Shown: piece by piece, positions 9,315 to 18,049 of the stretch
Layout of the letters: each line of letters opens with the position of its first letter
How positions within the stretch are numbered: the first letter of the stretch is position 1
Origin: an uncultured Magnetospirillum sp.
GTDB taxonomy: Bacteria > Pseudomonadota > Alphaproteobacteria > Rhodospirillales > Magnetospirillaceae
NCBI RefSeq assembly: GCF_903853455.1
Contig: NZ_CAINTR010000144.1
Span: 21,397 to 85,396 of the forward strand
Direction of reading: 5' to 3'
Length of the DNA stretch: 64,000 nt
Position numbers and translations under genes: made by a program
The notes under the pieces: model-generated
Told to the model about the DNA's origin: nothing
The model's input: only the letters and a program-made list of their open reading frames with translations
Databases searched by the model: none

Positions 9315-9376
9315 CGTCCGTCCTTCCGCTTGAATTCTTGCCTGATCCTGTATAGCTCCCGTCTCGGACAATTGCG

Positions 9377-9391
9377 TGTAAAGTTATGTAA
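9377..9391. promoter_or_regulatory. Candidate response-regulator binding site: TGTAA-N5-TGTAA
   Basis: Two identical TGTAA half sites, exactly one helical turn apart, lie in the 104-bp divergent region between the FixH-like/cus operon and the sensor kinase gene. Head-to-tail 5-6 bp half sites at a 10-11 bp pitch are the classic layout for OmpR/PhoB-family dimers, and the adjacent regulator belongs to that family. Assignment to that regulator is inference. Confidence 0.55.
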
Positions 9392-9418
9392 CCGGAGCCA
9401 CTGGAGAGCCCCTGGGCC

Positions 9419-10795
9419 ATGCGCTCGATCCTTCCCGATTCCATCGCCGGCCGAACCATGGTCGTCCTGCTGGTCGGCCTGACCCTGTCGCACATGGTCA
9501 GCACCTGGGTTCTGTCCGCCGACCGCCACGACGCGGTGGTCGAGGCCAGCGAAAGACTGTGCGCCGACCGGTTGGCGGTGATGGCGCGGCTGATCGACAA
9601 GAGCCCCGCCCCGCAGCGGCGACAGCTCGTCGACGACCTCGGCAGCGCCCTGCTGGCCATCTCACTCGGCGACCGCCCCCAGGTGGGCGACGGCCACCAC
9701 GACAGCGAAGACCTGCCGCTGATGCAGGCCGCCCTGGCCCCCTATTTCGGCGCGGTGGAACACGCCCGGCTGCATGTGACCCATCGCGAGCTGAGCAGCG
9801 CCGACAACCCCGCCGGCCTCTGGCGTCGCCTGCTGCACGGCTTCCCCCACGACCGGGTGATGGAGGTGTCGTTCCAGCTGACCGACGGCAGTTGGGCCAA
9901 TTTCGCCATGGCCATGGCGCGCTCCGCCTCGCTGTGGTCGCCCCACGCGGTGCTGTCGACCCTGGTGATGATGGTGGCGGTGCTGGGGTTCGGCGCCTGG
10001 GCCACCGGCTGGATCGGGCGGCCGCTGGCGGCCTTCGCCGGGGCGGCGGACCGGCTGGGCCGCGACGTCGCCGCCGCGCCGCTGCCCGAGGACGGCCCGC
10101 GCGAGGTGCGCCGCGCCGTCGCCGCCTTCAACGAGATGCAAGGCCGCATCCGCCGTTTCGTCGAGGACCGCACCCAAATGCTGGCGGCCATCTCCCACGA
10201 CCTGCGCAGCCCCATCACCCGCCTTCGCCTGCGCACCGAGGTGCTGCCCGAGGGCGAAGGGCGCGAGCGCATGCTGGCCGACCTGGACGAGATGGCGGCC
10301 ATGGTGGCCTCCACCCTTGACTTCGCCCGCCAGGACGCCGCCGACGAACCCGGCCAGGCCGTCGACCTCGCCGCCACCTTGCAATCGGTTTGCGACAATG
10401 TCGCCGATATGGGGCTGGCGGCGGAATTCGAATGGTCCGGCCGTCTGGTCTGCACCTGCCGGCCGCTGGCGATCAAGCGGGCGCTGGCCAACCTGATCGA
10501 GAACGGCGGCCGCTACGGCGGCGCGGTCACGGTGCGCGCCGCCCATCGGGGCCATGCCGTCGAGGTGGTGGTGGAGGACCGGGGACCCGGCATCCCCGAG
10601 GCCGAAATGGAACGGGTGTTCGCCCCCTTCACCCGGCTGGAGGGCTCACGCAACCGCCGCACCGGCGGCATCGGCCTGGGACTGGCGGTGGCGCGAACCA
10701 TCATCCGCTCCCACGGCGGCGACATCCGCCTGGAGAACCGCCCCGAGGGCGGCCTGCGGGTCACCGTCACCCTGCCCCAGAGCGGGCTAGCATGA
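9419..10795 (+). CDS. Two-component sensor histidine kinase (metal-responsive candidate)
   Basis: 458 residues. N-terminal TM helix (about 13-34, VVLLVGLTLSHMVSTWVL), periplasmic sensor region (about 35-170), second TM (about 178-200), HAMP domain, dimerisation/phosphoacceptor domain with AAISHDLRSPITRLR (His260), then a Bergerat ATPase domain with N box (LIENGGRYGG), G1 (VEDRGPGIP), F box (FAPF) and G2 (GGIGLGLA). It resembles EnvZ-class kinases. The periplasmic sensor has scattered histidines (GDGHHDSED, VTHRE) but no named metal domain. Divergent from the cus operon and overlapping its response regulator by 4 bp. Sensing of Cu/Ag is inferred from position. Confidence 0.9.
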   Translation: MRSILPDSIAGRTMVVLLVGLTLSHMVSTWVLSADRHDAVVEASERLCADRLAVMARLIDKSPAPQRRQLVDDLGSALLAISLGDRPQVGDGHHDSEDLPLMQAALAPYFGAVEHARLHVTHRELSSADNPAGLWRRLLHGFPHDRVMEVSFQLTDGSWANFAMAMARSASLWSPHAVLSTLVMMVAVLGFGAWATGWIGRPLAAFAGAADRLGRDVAAAPLPEDGPREVRRAVAAFNEMQGRIRRFVEDRTQMLAAISHDLRSPITRLRLRTEVLPEGEGRERMLADLDEMAAMVASTLDFARQDAADEPGQAVDLAATLQSVCDNVADMGLAAEFEWSGRLVCTCRPLAIKRALANLIENGGRYGGAVTVRAAHRGHAVEVVVEDRGPGIPEAEMERVFAPFTRLEGSRNRRTGGIGLGLAVARTIIRSHGGDIRLENRPEGGLRVTVTLPQSGLA

Positions 10796-11511
10796 CCGGT
10801 CAGTATAATATCGTCATGATCGACGACGACCCGGAGATCTGCGCCCTGGTGGCCGATTTTCTGGGAGGGCAGGGCTTTCGCGTCGCCACCGCCGGCGACG
10901 GCGACGGCCTGCGCCGGCTCCTCGCCGAGGACCCGGCCGATCTGGTCATCCTCGACCTGATGCTGCCGGGCGAGGACGGGCTGACCCTGCTGCGCCATCT
11001 GCGCGCCACCAGCCGGCTGCCGGTGATCATGCTGACCGCCATGGGCAGCGAGACCGACCGGGTGGTGGGGCTGGAGATGGGCGCCGACGACTACCTCGCC
11101 AAGCCGTTCGGCACCCGCGAACTGCTGGCCCGCATCCGCGCCGTGCTGCGCCGCGCCGCGCCGCCGACGGAAGCGACGGTCGAGCCGGTGGCCGAGAGTT
11201 TGGACTTCGCCGGCTGGCGGCTGGACATCGCCCATCGCCGCCTGACGGCGCCGGACGGGGTGCTGGCGGAGATGACCAGCGGCGAATACGACCTGCTGCT
11301 GGCCTTTCTGCGCCATCCCCGTCAGGTGCTCAGCCGCGACCAGTTGCTGGACCTCGCCCGCGGCCGCATGGCCGGCCCGTTCGACCGCACCATCGACGTC
11401 CAGGTCGGCCGCCTGCGCCGCAAGCTGGAATCCGACCCCAAGGCCCCCGAGATCATCAAGACCGTCCGCGGCGGCGGCTATGTGCTGGCCACCGACGTGA
11501 GGAAGGGTTGA
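10792..11511 (+). CDS. OmpR-family response regulator
   Basis: 239 residues. Start ATG overlaps the kinase stop as ATGA. Receiver domain (about 5-118) with acidic pair DDD at 11-13, phospho-acceptor Asp55 (VILDLMLPGEDG), Thr82 (MLTAMG) and Lys104 (YLAKPFG). C-terminal winged-helix DNA-binding domain (about 140-235) with LTSGEYDLLLAF-like start and IDVQVGRLRRKLE recognition helix, ending TVRGGGYVL. Partner of the upstream kinase; the likely target is the divergent cus operon and its own promoter. Confidence 0.92.
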   Translation: MTGQYNIVMIDDDPEICALVADFLGGQGFRVATAGDGDGLRRLLAEDPADLVILDLMLPGEDGLTLLRHLRATSRLPVIMLTAMGSETDRVVGLEMGADDYLAKPFGTRELLARIRAVLRRAAPPTEATVEPVAESLDFAGWRLDIAHRRLTAPDGVLAEMTSGEYDLLLAFLRHPRQVLSRDQLLDLARGRMAGPFDRTIDVQVGRLRRKLESDPKAPEIIKTVRGGGYVLATDVRKG

Positions 11512-11534
11512 GACGGGCCCCGGAATGCGCTGTA

Positions 11535-11801
11535 ATGGCGCCCATGAACACCGCCGCCACCGCCCGCGAGACCCAGAACGACGCGCCCGGACCGCAAGCC
11601 GGACCCGAGCAGCCGGACCGGGCCGGCGGCGGCGGCCACGACCACGGCCCGCCGCCGGTGGTTCTGCTGGTGGTGGCGATCGTGCTGATCGTCGGCAGCT
11701 ATCTGCTCAGCGTCAAGCTGCGCGACATGGGCCGGCTCGAGGATTGCCTGATGTCGGGCCGCACCAACTGCGCCCCCATCGAAGTGCCGGCCGACCGCTA
11801 G
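11535..11801 (+). CDS. Small single-span membrane protein, unknown
   Basis: About 88 residues: a polar Pro/Gly/His N-terminus (GGGGHDHGPPP), one TM helix (VVLLVVAIVLIVGSYLLSV), then a short C-terminal tail with two cysteines (EDCLMSGRTNC). The start is uncertain; ATG 11535 has GGAA upstream, and a TTG at 11508 overlapping the regulator stop is also possible. It follows the response regulator by 23 bp and could be cotranscribed. I do not recognise the family. Confidence 0.55.
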   Translation: MAPMNTAATARETQNDAPGPQAGPEQPDRAGGGGHDHGPPPVVLLVVAIVLIVGSYLLSVKLRDMGRLEDCLMSGRTNCAPIEVPADR

Positions 11802-11802
11802 C

Positions 11803-12126
11803 TCAGTGAGCGGCGGCGTCTTTCTTTTCCTCATCGGGGAGCAGGCCGGACAAGCCCTTGAAATCCTTCTTGGTGGCGACCGAGCCGCGCTTCTCGCAGA
11901 GCTTCCGGTCGTCCCGCAACGTGCCTTCGATCACGCGGCAATCCTTGCCGGTCACCACATCGACCCCGTCTTCCACCAGTCCCTTGCCGTTGACGGCGCG
12001 CGGAACCACTTCGGTGGTGAAGAAGGTTATGGGAATGCCGGCGATGACCACCGCCGCGCAACCGGACAGCGGCCCTACGACCAGCAGGGCGAAGAGGTAG
12101 CAAGCCCCCGCAGTTTTAAATGCCAT
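11803..12126 (-). CDS. Small lipoprotein, unknown function
   Basis: 107 residues from ATG 12126. Lipoprotein signal MAFKTAGACYLFALLVVGPL followed by lipobox LSGC, so Cys is lipidated. The mature part begins AAVVIAGIPITFFTTEVVPRAVNGKGLVEDGVD, then a DCRVIEGTLRDDRKLCEKRGS segment with two cysteines. It resembles short uncharacterised alphaproteobacterial lipoproteins with a C-x-x-x-x...CE pattern. The stop lies 2 bp from the end of the convergent small membrane-protein gene. Confidence 0.6.
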   Translation of the reverse strand: MAFKTAGACYLFALLVVGPLSGCAAVVIAGIPITFFTTEVVPRAVNGKGLVEDGVDVVTGKDCRVIEGTLRDDRKLCEKRGSVATKKDFKGLSGLLPDEEKKDAAAH

Positions 12127-12305
12127 CGTCAGCCGCCCTGTCCGGCCGGCCGCATGGAGGAGACGATCCGCCGGCCCATACGACAATACCCAACCGCGAT
12201 CCCGGGACGCAGACCCGGAAACTACTCAGGGCCCCGGACCAAGGGAGGCATGCTTTCGCAGCCCTTGCGATGGAAGGAGACTTTTCTCGGCCGCCCCCGA
12301 ATGCG

Positions 12306-12320
12306 TATACTGGTACCAGT
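12306..12320 (+). promoter_or_regulatory. Candidate promoter -10 and 12-bp palindromic operator of fadH
   Basis: A good -10 hexamer TATACT (12306-12311) overlaps a perfect 12-bp palindrome ACTGGTACCAGT (12309-12320), 22 bp before the fadH ATG. The TGGT/ACCA arms resemble operators of FadR/GntR-family regulators. Overlap with the -10 would give repression. I see no strong -35. Confidence 0.5.
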
Positions 12321-12341
12321 TTACGCCATTAAGGGGCCGCC

Positions 12342-14330
12342 ATGTCTTTCCCGCATCTGCTGTCGCCGCTTCAGGTTCGCTCGGTCCGGCTGGCCAACCG
12401 CATGGTCATGGGCTCCATGCATCTGGGCTACGAGGGCGGCGCCGACGCGTTCCCCCGGCTGGCGCGGTTCTACGGCGAGCGCGCCAAGGGCGGCATCGGC
12501 CTGATCGTCACCGGCGGCGTCGCGCCCAACGGCGAGGGCAGCTTCGGCCCCGACGGCACCGTCCTGACCGACGACAGCGGCCTCGCCGGCCACCGCCTGA
12601 TCACCGAGGCGGTCCACGCCGAGGGCGGCCGTGTCGTCATGCAGATCCTGCATTGCGGCCGCTATGGCAAGCATGCCGACATCGTGGCGCCGTCGGCCAT
12701 CAAGGCGCCGATCAACAGCGTGACACCGCGCGCCATGACCGAGGCCGACATCTCCCGCACCGTCGCCGATTACGGCCGCGCCGCCGCCCTCGCCATCCGC
12801 GCCGGCTATGACGGCGTCGAGGTGATGGCGTCGGAGGGCTATCTGATCAACGAGTTCCTGGCGCCGCGCACCAACAAGCGCGCCGATGCCTGGGGCGGCG
12901 ACCTCGACGGCCGCATGCGCTTCCTGCTGGAGGTCGTCGGGGCGGTGCGGACCGCCCTCGGCCCCGATCCGATCCTGACGGTGCGGCTGTCCATGGTCGA
13001 TCTGGTGGAGGACGGCCTCGGCGCCGACGAGGTGGTGACGGTGGCCCGCGCCCTGGAAGCGGCGGGCGTCGATATCCTCAACAGCGGCATCGGCTGGCAC
13101 GAAGCCCGCGTCCCCACCATCGCCCATACCGTGCCGCAGGGCGCCTGGAGCTGGGCCACCGCCCGGGTCAAGGCCGCCGTCGGCATTCCGGTGGCGGCCA
13201 GCAACCGCATCACCACGCCGGAGATGGCCGAGGCGCTGCTGGCGGCCGGCGAAGCCGATCTGGTGGCCATGGCGCGGCCGCTGCTGGCCGACCCCGCCTT
13301 CGCCGCCAAGGCCGGGGACGGCCGGGCCGTCAACGCCTGCATCGGCTGCAACCAGGGCTGCCTCGACCCCATCTTCTCCGGCGGCTCGGCCACCTGTCTG
13401 GTGAATCCCCGCGCCGGCCGCGAGGGCGAATTCGTCGCCGCCCCGGTCACCGCCCCCGCCGCCATCGCCGTGGTCGGCGGCGGTCCCGCCGGATTGGCCT
13501 GCGCCCTGGAAGCGGCCCGGCGCGGCCACCGCGTCACCCTGTTCGAGGCCTCGGCCGAGCTGGGCGGCCAGTTCCTGCTGGCCCGCGCCGTCCCCGGCAA
13601 GGAAGAGTATCTGGCGACGCCGCGCTATTACGCCCACGAACTGGCTGCCGCCGGGGTGACGGTCCGCCTGGGAACCACCGTCGCCGCCGCCGACCTCGCC
13701 GGCTTCGACCGTATCGTCCTGGCCAGCGGCATCACGCCGCGCCGCCTGGACCTGCCGGGCGCCGACCATGCCAAGGTGGCGAGCTATGACGACATCCTGT
13801 CCGGCCGGGTCCGGGCCGGCGCGCGGGTGGCCATCCTGGGCAGCGGCGGCATCGGCTTCGACGTCGCCGCCGCCCTGGCCGGCGAGGTCGGGGACTTCGA
13901 CGCCATCTGGGGGATCGACCGAAGCTTTCGCACCCCCGGCGGCCTGACCGCCCCGGCCAAGCCACCGGCGCCCCAGCGGCGCATCGTCATGATGCAGCGC
14001 AAGCCCGACCGCCCCGGCGCCAGCCTGGGCAAGACCACCGGCTGGATTCACAAGGCCCTGCTGCAACGGGCCGGGGTGGAGATGCTGAGCGGGGTGACGT
14101 ACCGGTCGGTCGATGACGCCGGGGTCCATGTCACGCTGGGCGAGACCGACCGGTTGGTCGAGGCCGACACCGTGGTGGTCTGCATCGGCCAGGAGCCCCG
14201 GCGCGACCTGGCGGCGGCGCTGACCGTCCTGGGCAAGCCGGTCCACCTGATCGGCGGCGCCCGCGACGCGGCCAAGCTGGACGCCCTGGCCGCCTTCGAG
14301 GAAGGCACCCGCCTGGGCCTGGAAATCTAG
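12342..14330 (+). CDS. fadH: 2,4-dienoyl-CoA reductase, FadH type (FMN/FAD/4Fe-4S)
   Basis: 662 residues, close to E. coli FadH (about 670). N-terminal old-yellow-enzyme TIM barrel (1-325) binds FMN and reduces 2,4-dienoyl-CoA; SEGYLINEF carries the family's tyrosine and GIGWHEARVPTI the active histidine. A 4Fe-4S site follows: C333-x2-C336-x3-C340-x11-C352. The C-terminal half has two Rossmann folds: FAD (VVGGGPAGLACALEA) and NADPH (AILGSGGIGFDVA). It serves beta-oxidation of unsaturated fatty acids. Monocistronic. A related trimethylamine-dehydrogenase-like oxidoreductase is possible, but the length and Fe-S spacing fit FadH. Confidence 0.85.
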   Translation: MSFPHLLSPLQVRSVRLANRMVMGSMHLGYEGGADAFPRLARFYGERAKGGIGLIVTGGVAPNGEGSFGPDGTVLTDDSGLAGHRLITEAVHAEGGRVVMQILHCGRYGKHADIVAPSAIKAPINSVTPRAMTEADISRTVADYGRAAALAIRAGYDGVEVMASEGYLINEFLAPRTNKRADAWGGDLDGRMRFLLEVVGAVRTALGPDPILTVRLSMVDLVEDGLGADEVVTVARALEAAGVDILNSGIGWHEARVPTIAHTVPQGAWSWATARVKAAVGIPVAASNRITTPEMAEALLAAGEADLVAMARPLLADPAFAAKAGDGRAVNACIGCNQGCLDPIFSGGSATCLVNPRAGREGEFVAAPVTAPAAIAVVGGGPAGLACALEAARRGHRVTLFEASAELGGQFLLARAVPGKEEYLATPRYYAHELAAAGVTVRLGTTVAAADLAGFDRIVLASGITPRRLDLPGADHAKVASYDDILSGRVRAGARVAILGSGGIGFDVAAALAGEVGDFDAIWGIDRSFRTPGGLTAPAKPPAPQRRIVMMQRKPDRPGASLGKTTGWIHKALLQRAGVEMLSGVTYRSVDDAGVHVTLGETDRLVEADTVVVCIGQEPRRDLAAALTVLGKPVHLIGGARDAAKLDALAAFEEGTRLGLEI

Positions 14331-14467
14331 GCCCCGCCCCTTTCCCTCGCCCCAAAATGGACCCTTGCTTTCGCGGGTGTGACGACGCGAACGAATGCGG
14401 GAGGCATTTTTCCACAGCCTGTCAGACCTGTTGCCGATGGCGCTGCGGTGCCGTATAGGGTTGAAGC
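14331..14467. other. Intergenic region with partial dispersed-repeat remnant
   Basis: After fadH there is a short stretch (about 14350-14392) resembling the common proteobacterial CCCGCGAAAGC-type repeat, read on the minus strand. No convincing promoter for the downstream gene was found beyond a weak TATAGG before its ATG. Confidence 0.3.
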
Positions 14468-16057
14468 ATGGCAAGTGCCGAGGAAGAAGAGAAAAGGGCG
14501 GAACGGCTGCGGCGGGCTCGTGAACTGACGGCCTCGCGCGGCGGGGCCGTGCCCGCTCCGGTGGCGGCGGCACCGACGCCCGTTCCGGCGGCCCGGCCCG
14601 AGCCGGCGCGCGGCGAGGCTCCGCCCGCTCCCAAGCCCCTCGGCCTGCTGGAGATCATCGCCGGCCTGTTCAAGCCCAAACCGGCGCCGGCGCCGGCACC
14701 GGTCCAGAGCGCCGCCGGAGTCGAGACGCCGGCCTTCACCGTGCTGGTCGCCGCCCTGGGTGGCGATGCCGACGGCGCCGCCGCCACCTACCTCAACAAG
14801 GCGCTGGCAACGCGGCCGACGCTCAAGGTCAAGGCCCTGGGCAAGGTGTTCCAGCTCGACAACCTCGAAGACCCGTCGCTGGTGTCGTCGGTGGTGCTGA
14901 ACACCCGCCATGCCGTGGCCGAGGACGACGCCGACCTGCTGGTTTGGGGCGATTTCGGCCGCGAGGGCTATCGCCTGCGGCTGGCCACCGCCACCACCGA
15001 CGACGAGCGCGCCGCCGCCTTCGGCCCGGCCACCCGCATCGAGCTGCCCAAGGACTTCGCCGAGCCGGCCAACCATCTGCTCTACGCCGCCATCCTCGCC
15101 GCCATCGACCCGGCCACCGAGGCGCAGAAGAGCGCCCTACGCCGCCAGTTGCCCGCCGCCGCCGCCGCCGCCGAGACCCTGGCCGCCCGGCCGCCGGTGC
15201 AGATGACCATGCCGCAGCAGCGCTCGATCCAACTGGTGTTCGGACATGTGGCCACCGCCGCCGCCCTGGTCCTTCCCGCCGAGGAGGCGCCGGCCTGGTT
15301 CGACAAGGCCATCAACGCCTACCGCCAGGCCCAGCGCCGGCTGGCCCGCACCGACGCCGGCTGGGAGGGTGGCCTGCTCCACAAGCACGTCGCCGCCGCC
15401 CTGGTCTCCAAGGCCGAACGCACCAAGGACCAGGCGGTGGCGGCGCCGCTGTGGGAAGACGCCATCACCGAATGGCGCTCGGCGGTGGAAACCCTGCCGC
15501 GCGCCCTGATGCCCCAGGAATGGGCCTCGGCCCAGGTCCGCCTGGGCGGAACCCTCTACCGCCTCGACCTGCTGACCGGCCAGACCGAATTGCTGCGGGA
15601 AGCGTTGCAGGCGCTCCAGGCCACGCTTCAGGTCTATTCCCGCACCGAGACCCCCCAGCGCTGGGCCGAGATCATGCACACCGTCGCCCAGGTGCTGGAG
15701 GTCTATGGCGACCAGATCAAGAATACCGAGGTGTTGCAGCGCGCCGTCGACGCCTGCTACTCGGTGCTGGAAATCCGCACCCGCGAGCGCGGCCCGCTGG
15801 CCTGGGCGGCGACCCAGAACACCCTGGGGGGCGCCCTGTTCCTGCTCGACCGCCACAGCGAAAACGGCAACCACCTCGCCGAGGCGGAAACGGCGCTGAC
15901 CTCGGCGCTGGAGGTGTTCCAGGCCCATGGCGCCAAGGGCCCCGCCAAGGTGGCGGCCAAGAATCTGGGCCATGTGCGCAAGCTGATGGAAACCCGCAAG
16001 AGCCGCCACGGCGTCGATCCCCACTGGCTGGACGACCCCGACGACAAGCGGAAGTAG
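14468..16057 (+). CDS. Helical-repeat (TPR-like) protein of unknown function
   Basis: 529 residues, no signal peptide. Order: charged coiled start (EEEEKRAERLRRARE), Ala/Pro-rich linker (about 25-85), a folded domain (about 90-225) beginning TPAFTVLVAALGGDADGAA and containing DDADLLVWGDFG, then TPR-like helical hairpins (about 240-500; VFGHVATAAALVL, AWFDKAINAYRQAQRRLART, ATQNTLGGALFLLDR). The domain order and the L-V-W-G motif recall the nucleotide/TPR sensor proteins of alphaproteobacteria with a TIR-like or caspase-associated head, but no catalytic residues are recognisable. Convergent with ftsZ; unlikely to be part of the dcw operon. Confidence 0.75.
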   Translation: MASAEEEEKRAERLRRARELTASRGGAVPAPVAAAPTPVPAARPEPARGEAPPAPKPLGLLEIIAGLFKPKPAPAPAPVQSAAGVETPAFTVLVAALGGDADGAAATYLNKALATRPTLKVKALGKVFQLDNLEDPSLVSSVVLNTRHAVAEDDADLLVWGDFGREGYRLRLATATTDDERAAAFGPATRIELPKDFAEPANHLLYAAILAAIDPATEAQKSALRRQLPAAAAAAETLAARPPVQMTMPQQRSIQLVFGHVATAAALVLPAEEAPAWFDKAINAYRQAQRRLARTDAGWEGGLLHKHVAAALVSKAERTKDQAVAAPLWEDAITEWRSAVETLPRALMPQEWASAQVRLGGTLYRLDLLTGQTELLREALQALQATLQVYSRTETPQRWAEIMHTVAQVLEVYGDQIKNTEVLQRAVDACYSVLEIRTRERGPLAWAATQNTLGGALFLLDRHSENGNHLAEAETALTSALEVFQAHGAKGPAKVAAKNLGHVRKLMETRKSRHGVDPHWLDDPDDKRK

Positions 16058-16067
16058 GGACCGATAA

Positions 16068-16194
16068 CCCTCGCCCGCTTGCGGGAGAGGGGGGCGCGAA
16101 GCGCCGGGTGAGGGCTCGTCTACTGGAACAGAAGCCCCCTCACCCTCCCACCGCTGCGCGGCGGGTCCCTCCCTCTCCCGCAAGCGGGCGAGGG
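16068..16194. repeat. MITE-like dispersed repeat, copy 2
   Basis: About 127 bp with the same 25-bp terminal inverted repeats as 6046-6180, in inverse orientation. Internal sequence is also shared (GGGTGAGGGCTCGTCT and AGCCCCCTCACCCTCCCACC), so the two are copies of one element. It lies just after the stop of the helical-repeat gene. Confidence 0.85.
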
Positions 16195-16206
16195 ATGAAA
16201 TAAAAG

Positions 16207-16238
16207 AAGGCCCAACCGGACAAGCCGGTCGGGCCTTT
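16207..16238. terminator. Bidirectional terminator between helical-repeat gene and ftsZ
   Basis: AAGGCCC-A-ACCGG and CCGGT-C-GGGCCTT pair around an ACAAG loop, with A-rich sequence on the left and TTT on the right. This allows intrinsic termination of both convergent transcription units, including the long dcw message. Confidence 0.8.
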
Positions 16239-16288
16239 ATAGTTTTCAGCGCGAGCGAGGGTCGCCCCCCGCTTAAGGTCGTCCGGTC

Positions 16289-17995
16289 TTAGTTCGCCTG
16301 ACGGCGGAGGAAGGCCGGAATGTCGAGGTCCTCACCCGAACGCGGCGCGGTGCTTTCGCGGCGGGCTTCCATGCGCGGCTGCGGTGCCGGCGGCTCGGCG
16401 GCGCGGGCGGCGGGAGCCGGCGCGACGGCGTGACGGCCACGATTGACCAGACGATCCAGCAGGCTGCCGCTCCGGCGGGCCTCCGCCTGGGGCTGCGGTG
16501 CCAGGTCCGGGCTGCTTTCACTGATGCCCGACAACGCCTTCTGCATGGCGTTCATGTCGTGCTCGGCGGAGTCGAGATAGGCCTGCGAGCGGCCCAGCGA
16601 GGGCTCGGGGCGGAAGCTGGGCTCGGGACGGAAGCTGGGCTCCGGCCGGGCCTGCTGCTCGGACCGCATCTGGGGCTCCGGGCGGAAGCTGGGCTCGGGA
16701 CGGACTTGCGGCTCGGGCTGGCGGATGTCCAGCTCGGGCTCGCGGATGGCGGCGGCCGTGGCGGCCTGGACGCGATGATGCGTCTGGGCGTGATGCGGCT
16801 GCTGATGCATGGGGTGATGATGCGGCCCGTGGATGGGAGCCGAAGCCACCTGCGGCTGCGGCTGAGCCACCGGCTGGGTCGTCACCTGGGGGCGGAACTG
16901 CGGCTGCGACGACACCGTGGCCGCCGTCGGCTGGGGCATGGGACGCGCCGGCGGGGCGGCGACCGAGGGCTGGGCCGCCGGGGCCTGGGTTCCCACCAGC
17001 GAGATGACGGTGGGCTTGGGCTGGACGGCGGCTTCGCTGGCGATGCCGGTGGCGACCACCGAGACCCGCATCTTGCCGTTCAGCTTCTCGTCGAAGGTGG
17101 AGCCGAAGATGATGTTGGCTTCGGGATCCACCTCGTCGCGGATGCGGTTGGCGGCTTCATCGACCTCGAACAGGGTCATGTCGAGACCGCCGGTGATGTT
17201 GATCAGGACGCCCTTGGCCCCCTTCATGGAGGTGTCGTCCAGCAGCGGGTTGGAGATGGCGGCCTCGGCGGCGTCGATGGCGCGCTTGTCGCCCTCGGCC
17301 TCGCCGGTGCCCATCATGGCCTTGCCCATCTCGCTCATGACGGTGCGGATGTCGGCGAAATCCAGGTTGATCAGGCCGGGCATGATCATCAGGTCGGTGA
17401 CGCCGCGCACGCCGGAATACAGCACGTCGTCGGCCATCTTGAAGGCGTCGGCGAAGGTGGTGCGCTCGGTGGCGACCCGGAACAGGTTTTGGTTGGGGAT
17501 GATGATCAGGGTGTCGACGAACTGCTGCAGCTCCTCGATGGCCGCCTCGGCGGTGCGCATGCGGTGGGCGCCCTCGAAGTGGAACGGCTTGGTCACCACG
17601 CCGACGGTGAGGATGCCCTGCTCGCGGGCCGCCCGGGCGATGACGGGAGCGGCGCCGGAACCGGTGCCGCCGCCCATGCCGGCGGTGATGAACACCATGT
17701 TGGCGCCGTGGATCTGGCCCAGGATCTCTTCCAGGCTTTCCTCGGCGGCGGCGCGGCCCACATCGGGACGCGAGCCGGCGCCCAGGCCTTGAGTGACCTG
17801 ATTACCCAGCTGGATGCGGCGTTCGGTGCGGCTTTGGCCCAGCGACTGGGAATCGGTGTTGGCGACGATGAACTCGACGCCTTCCAGCCGCGACAGAATC
17901 ATGTTGTTGACGGCATTGCCGCCGGCACCGCCCACACCGACCACGGTGATGCGAGGCTTGAGCTCTTGATGAGCCCCGGGAAGGAAAGTCAGCAT
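16289..17995 (-). CDS. ftsZ: Cell division GTPase FtsZ
   Basis: 568 residues. Tubulin-like GTPase that forms the Z-ring. GTP-binding motif GGGTGSG at 108-114, N-terminal [13 protein letters not shown] at 20-32, T7 loop [11 protein letters not shown]. The core ends near residue 325, followed by a very long (about 225 residues) Pro/Gln/His-rich linker with repeated [15 protein letters not shown] units, and the conserved C-terminal peptide [11 protein letters not shown] that binds FtsA. Long linkers are common in alphaproteobacteria. Last gene of the dcw cluster, 54 bp after ftsA, and closed by a terminator. This is the canonical division FtsZ, not a truncated magnetosome-associated paralogue. 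Confidence 0.97.
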   Translation of the reverse strand: MLTFLPGAHQELKPRITVVGVGGAGGNAVNNMILSRLEGVEFIVANTDSQSLGQSRTERRIQLGNQVTQGLGAGSRPDVGRAAAEESLEEILGQIHGANMVFITAGMGGGTGSGAAPVIARAAREQGILTVGVVTKPFHFEGAHRMRTAEAAIEELQQFVDTLIIIPNQNLFRVATERTTFADAFKMADDVLYSGVRGVTDLMIMPGLINLDFADIRTVMSEMGKAMMGTGEAEGDKRAIDAAEAAISNPLLDDTSMKGAKGVLINITGGLDMTLFEVDEAANRIRDEVDPEANIIFGSTFDEKLNGKMRVSVVATGIASEAAVQPKPTVISLVGTQAPAAQPSVAAPPARPMPQPTAATVSSQPQFRPQVTTQPVAQPQPQVASAPIHGPHHHPMHQQPHHAQTHHRVQAATAAAIREPELDIRQPEPQVRPEPSFRPEPQMRSEQQARPEPSFRPEPSFRPEPSLGRSQAYLDSAEHDMNAMQKALSGISESSPDLAPQPQAEARRSGSLLDRLVNRGRHAVAPAPAARAAEPPAPQPRMEARRESTAPRSGEDLDIPAFLRRQAN

Positions 17996-18049
17996 GTTAT
18001 CGTCCTCCGCGCTGAATTCGGCCGCTTCGTTGTCGGCCGTCGGTTAAAT

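Noticed and set aside
16289..17995. Magnetosome-associated FtsZ paralogue
   Set aside because: It has full length, the C-terminal FtsA-binding peptide, and a standard dcw position; the paralogue lacks these.
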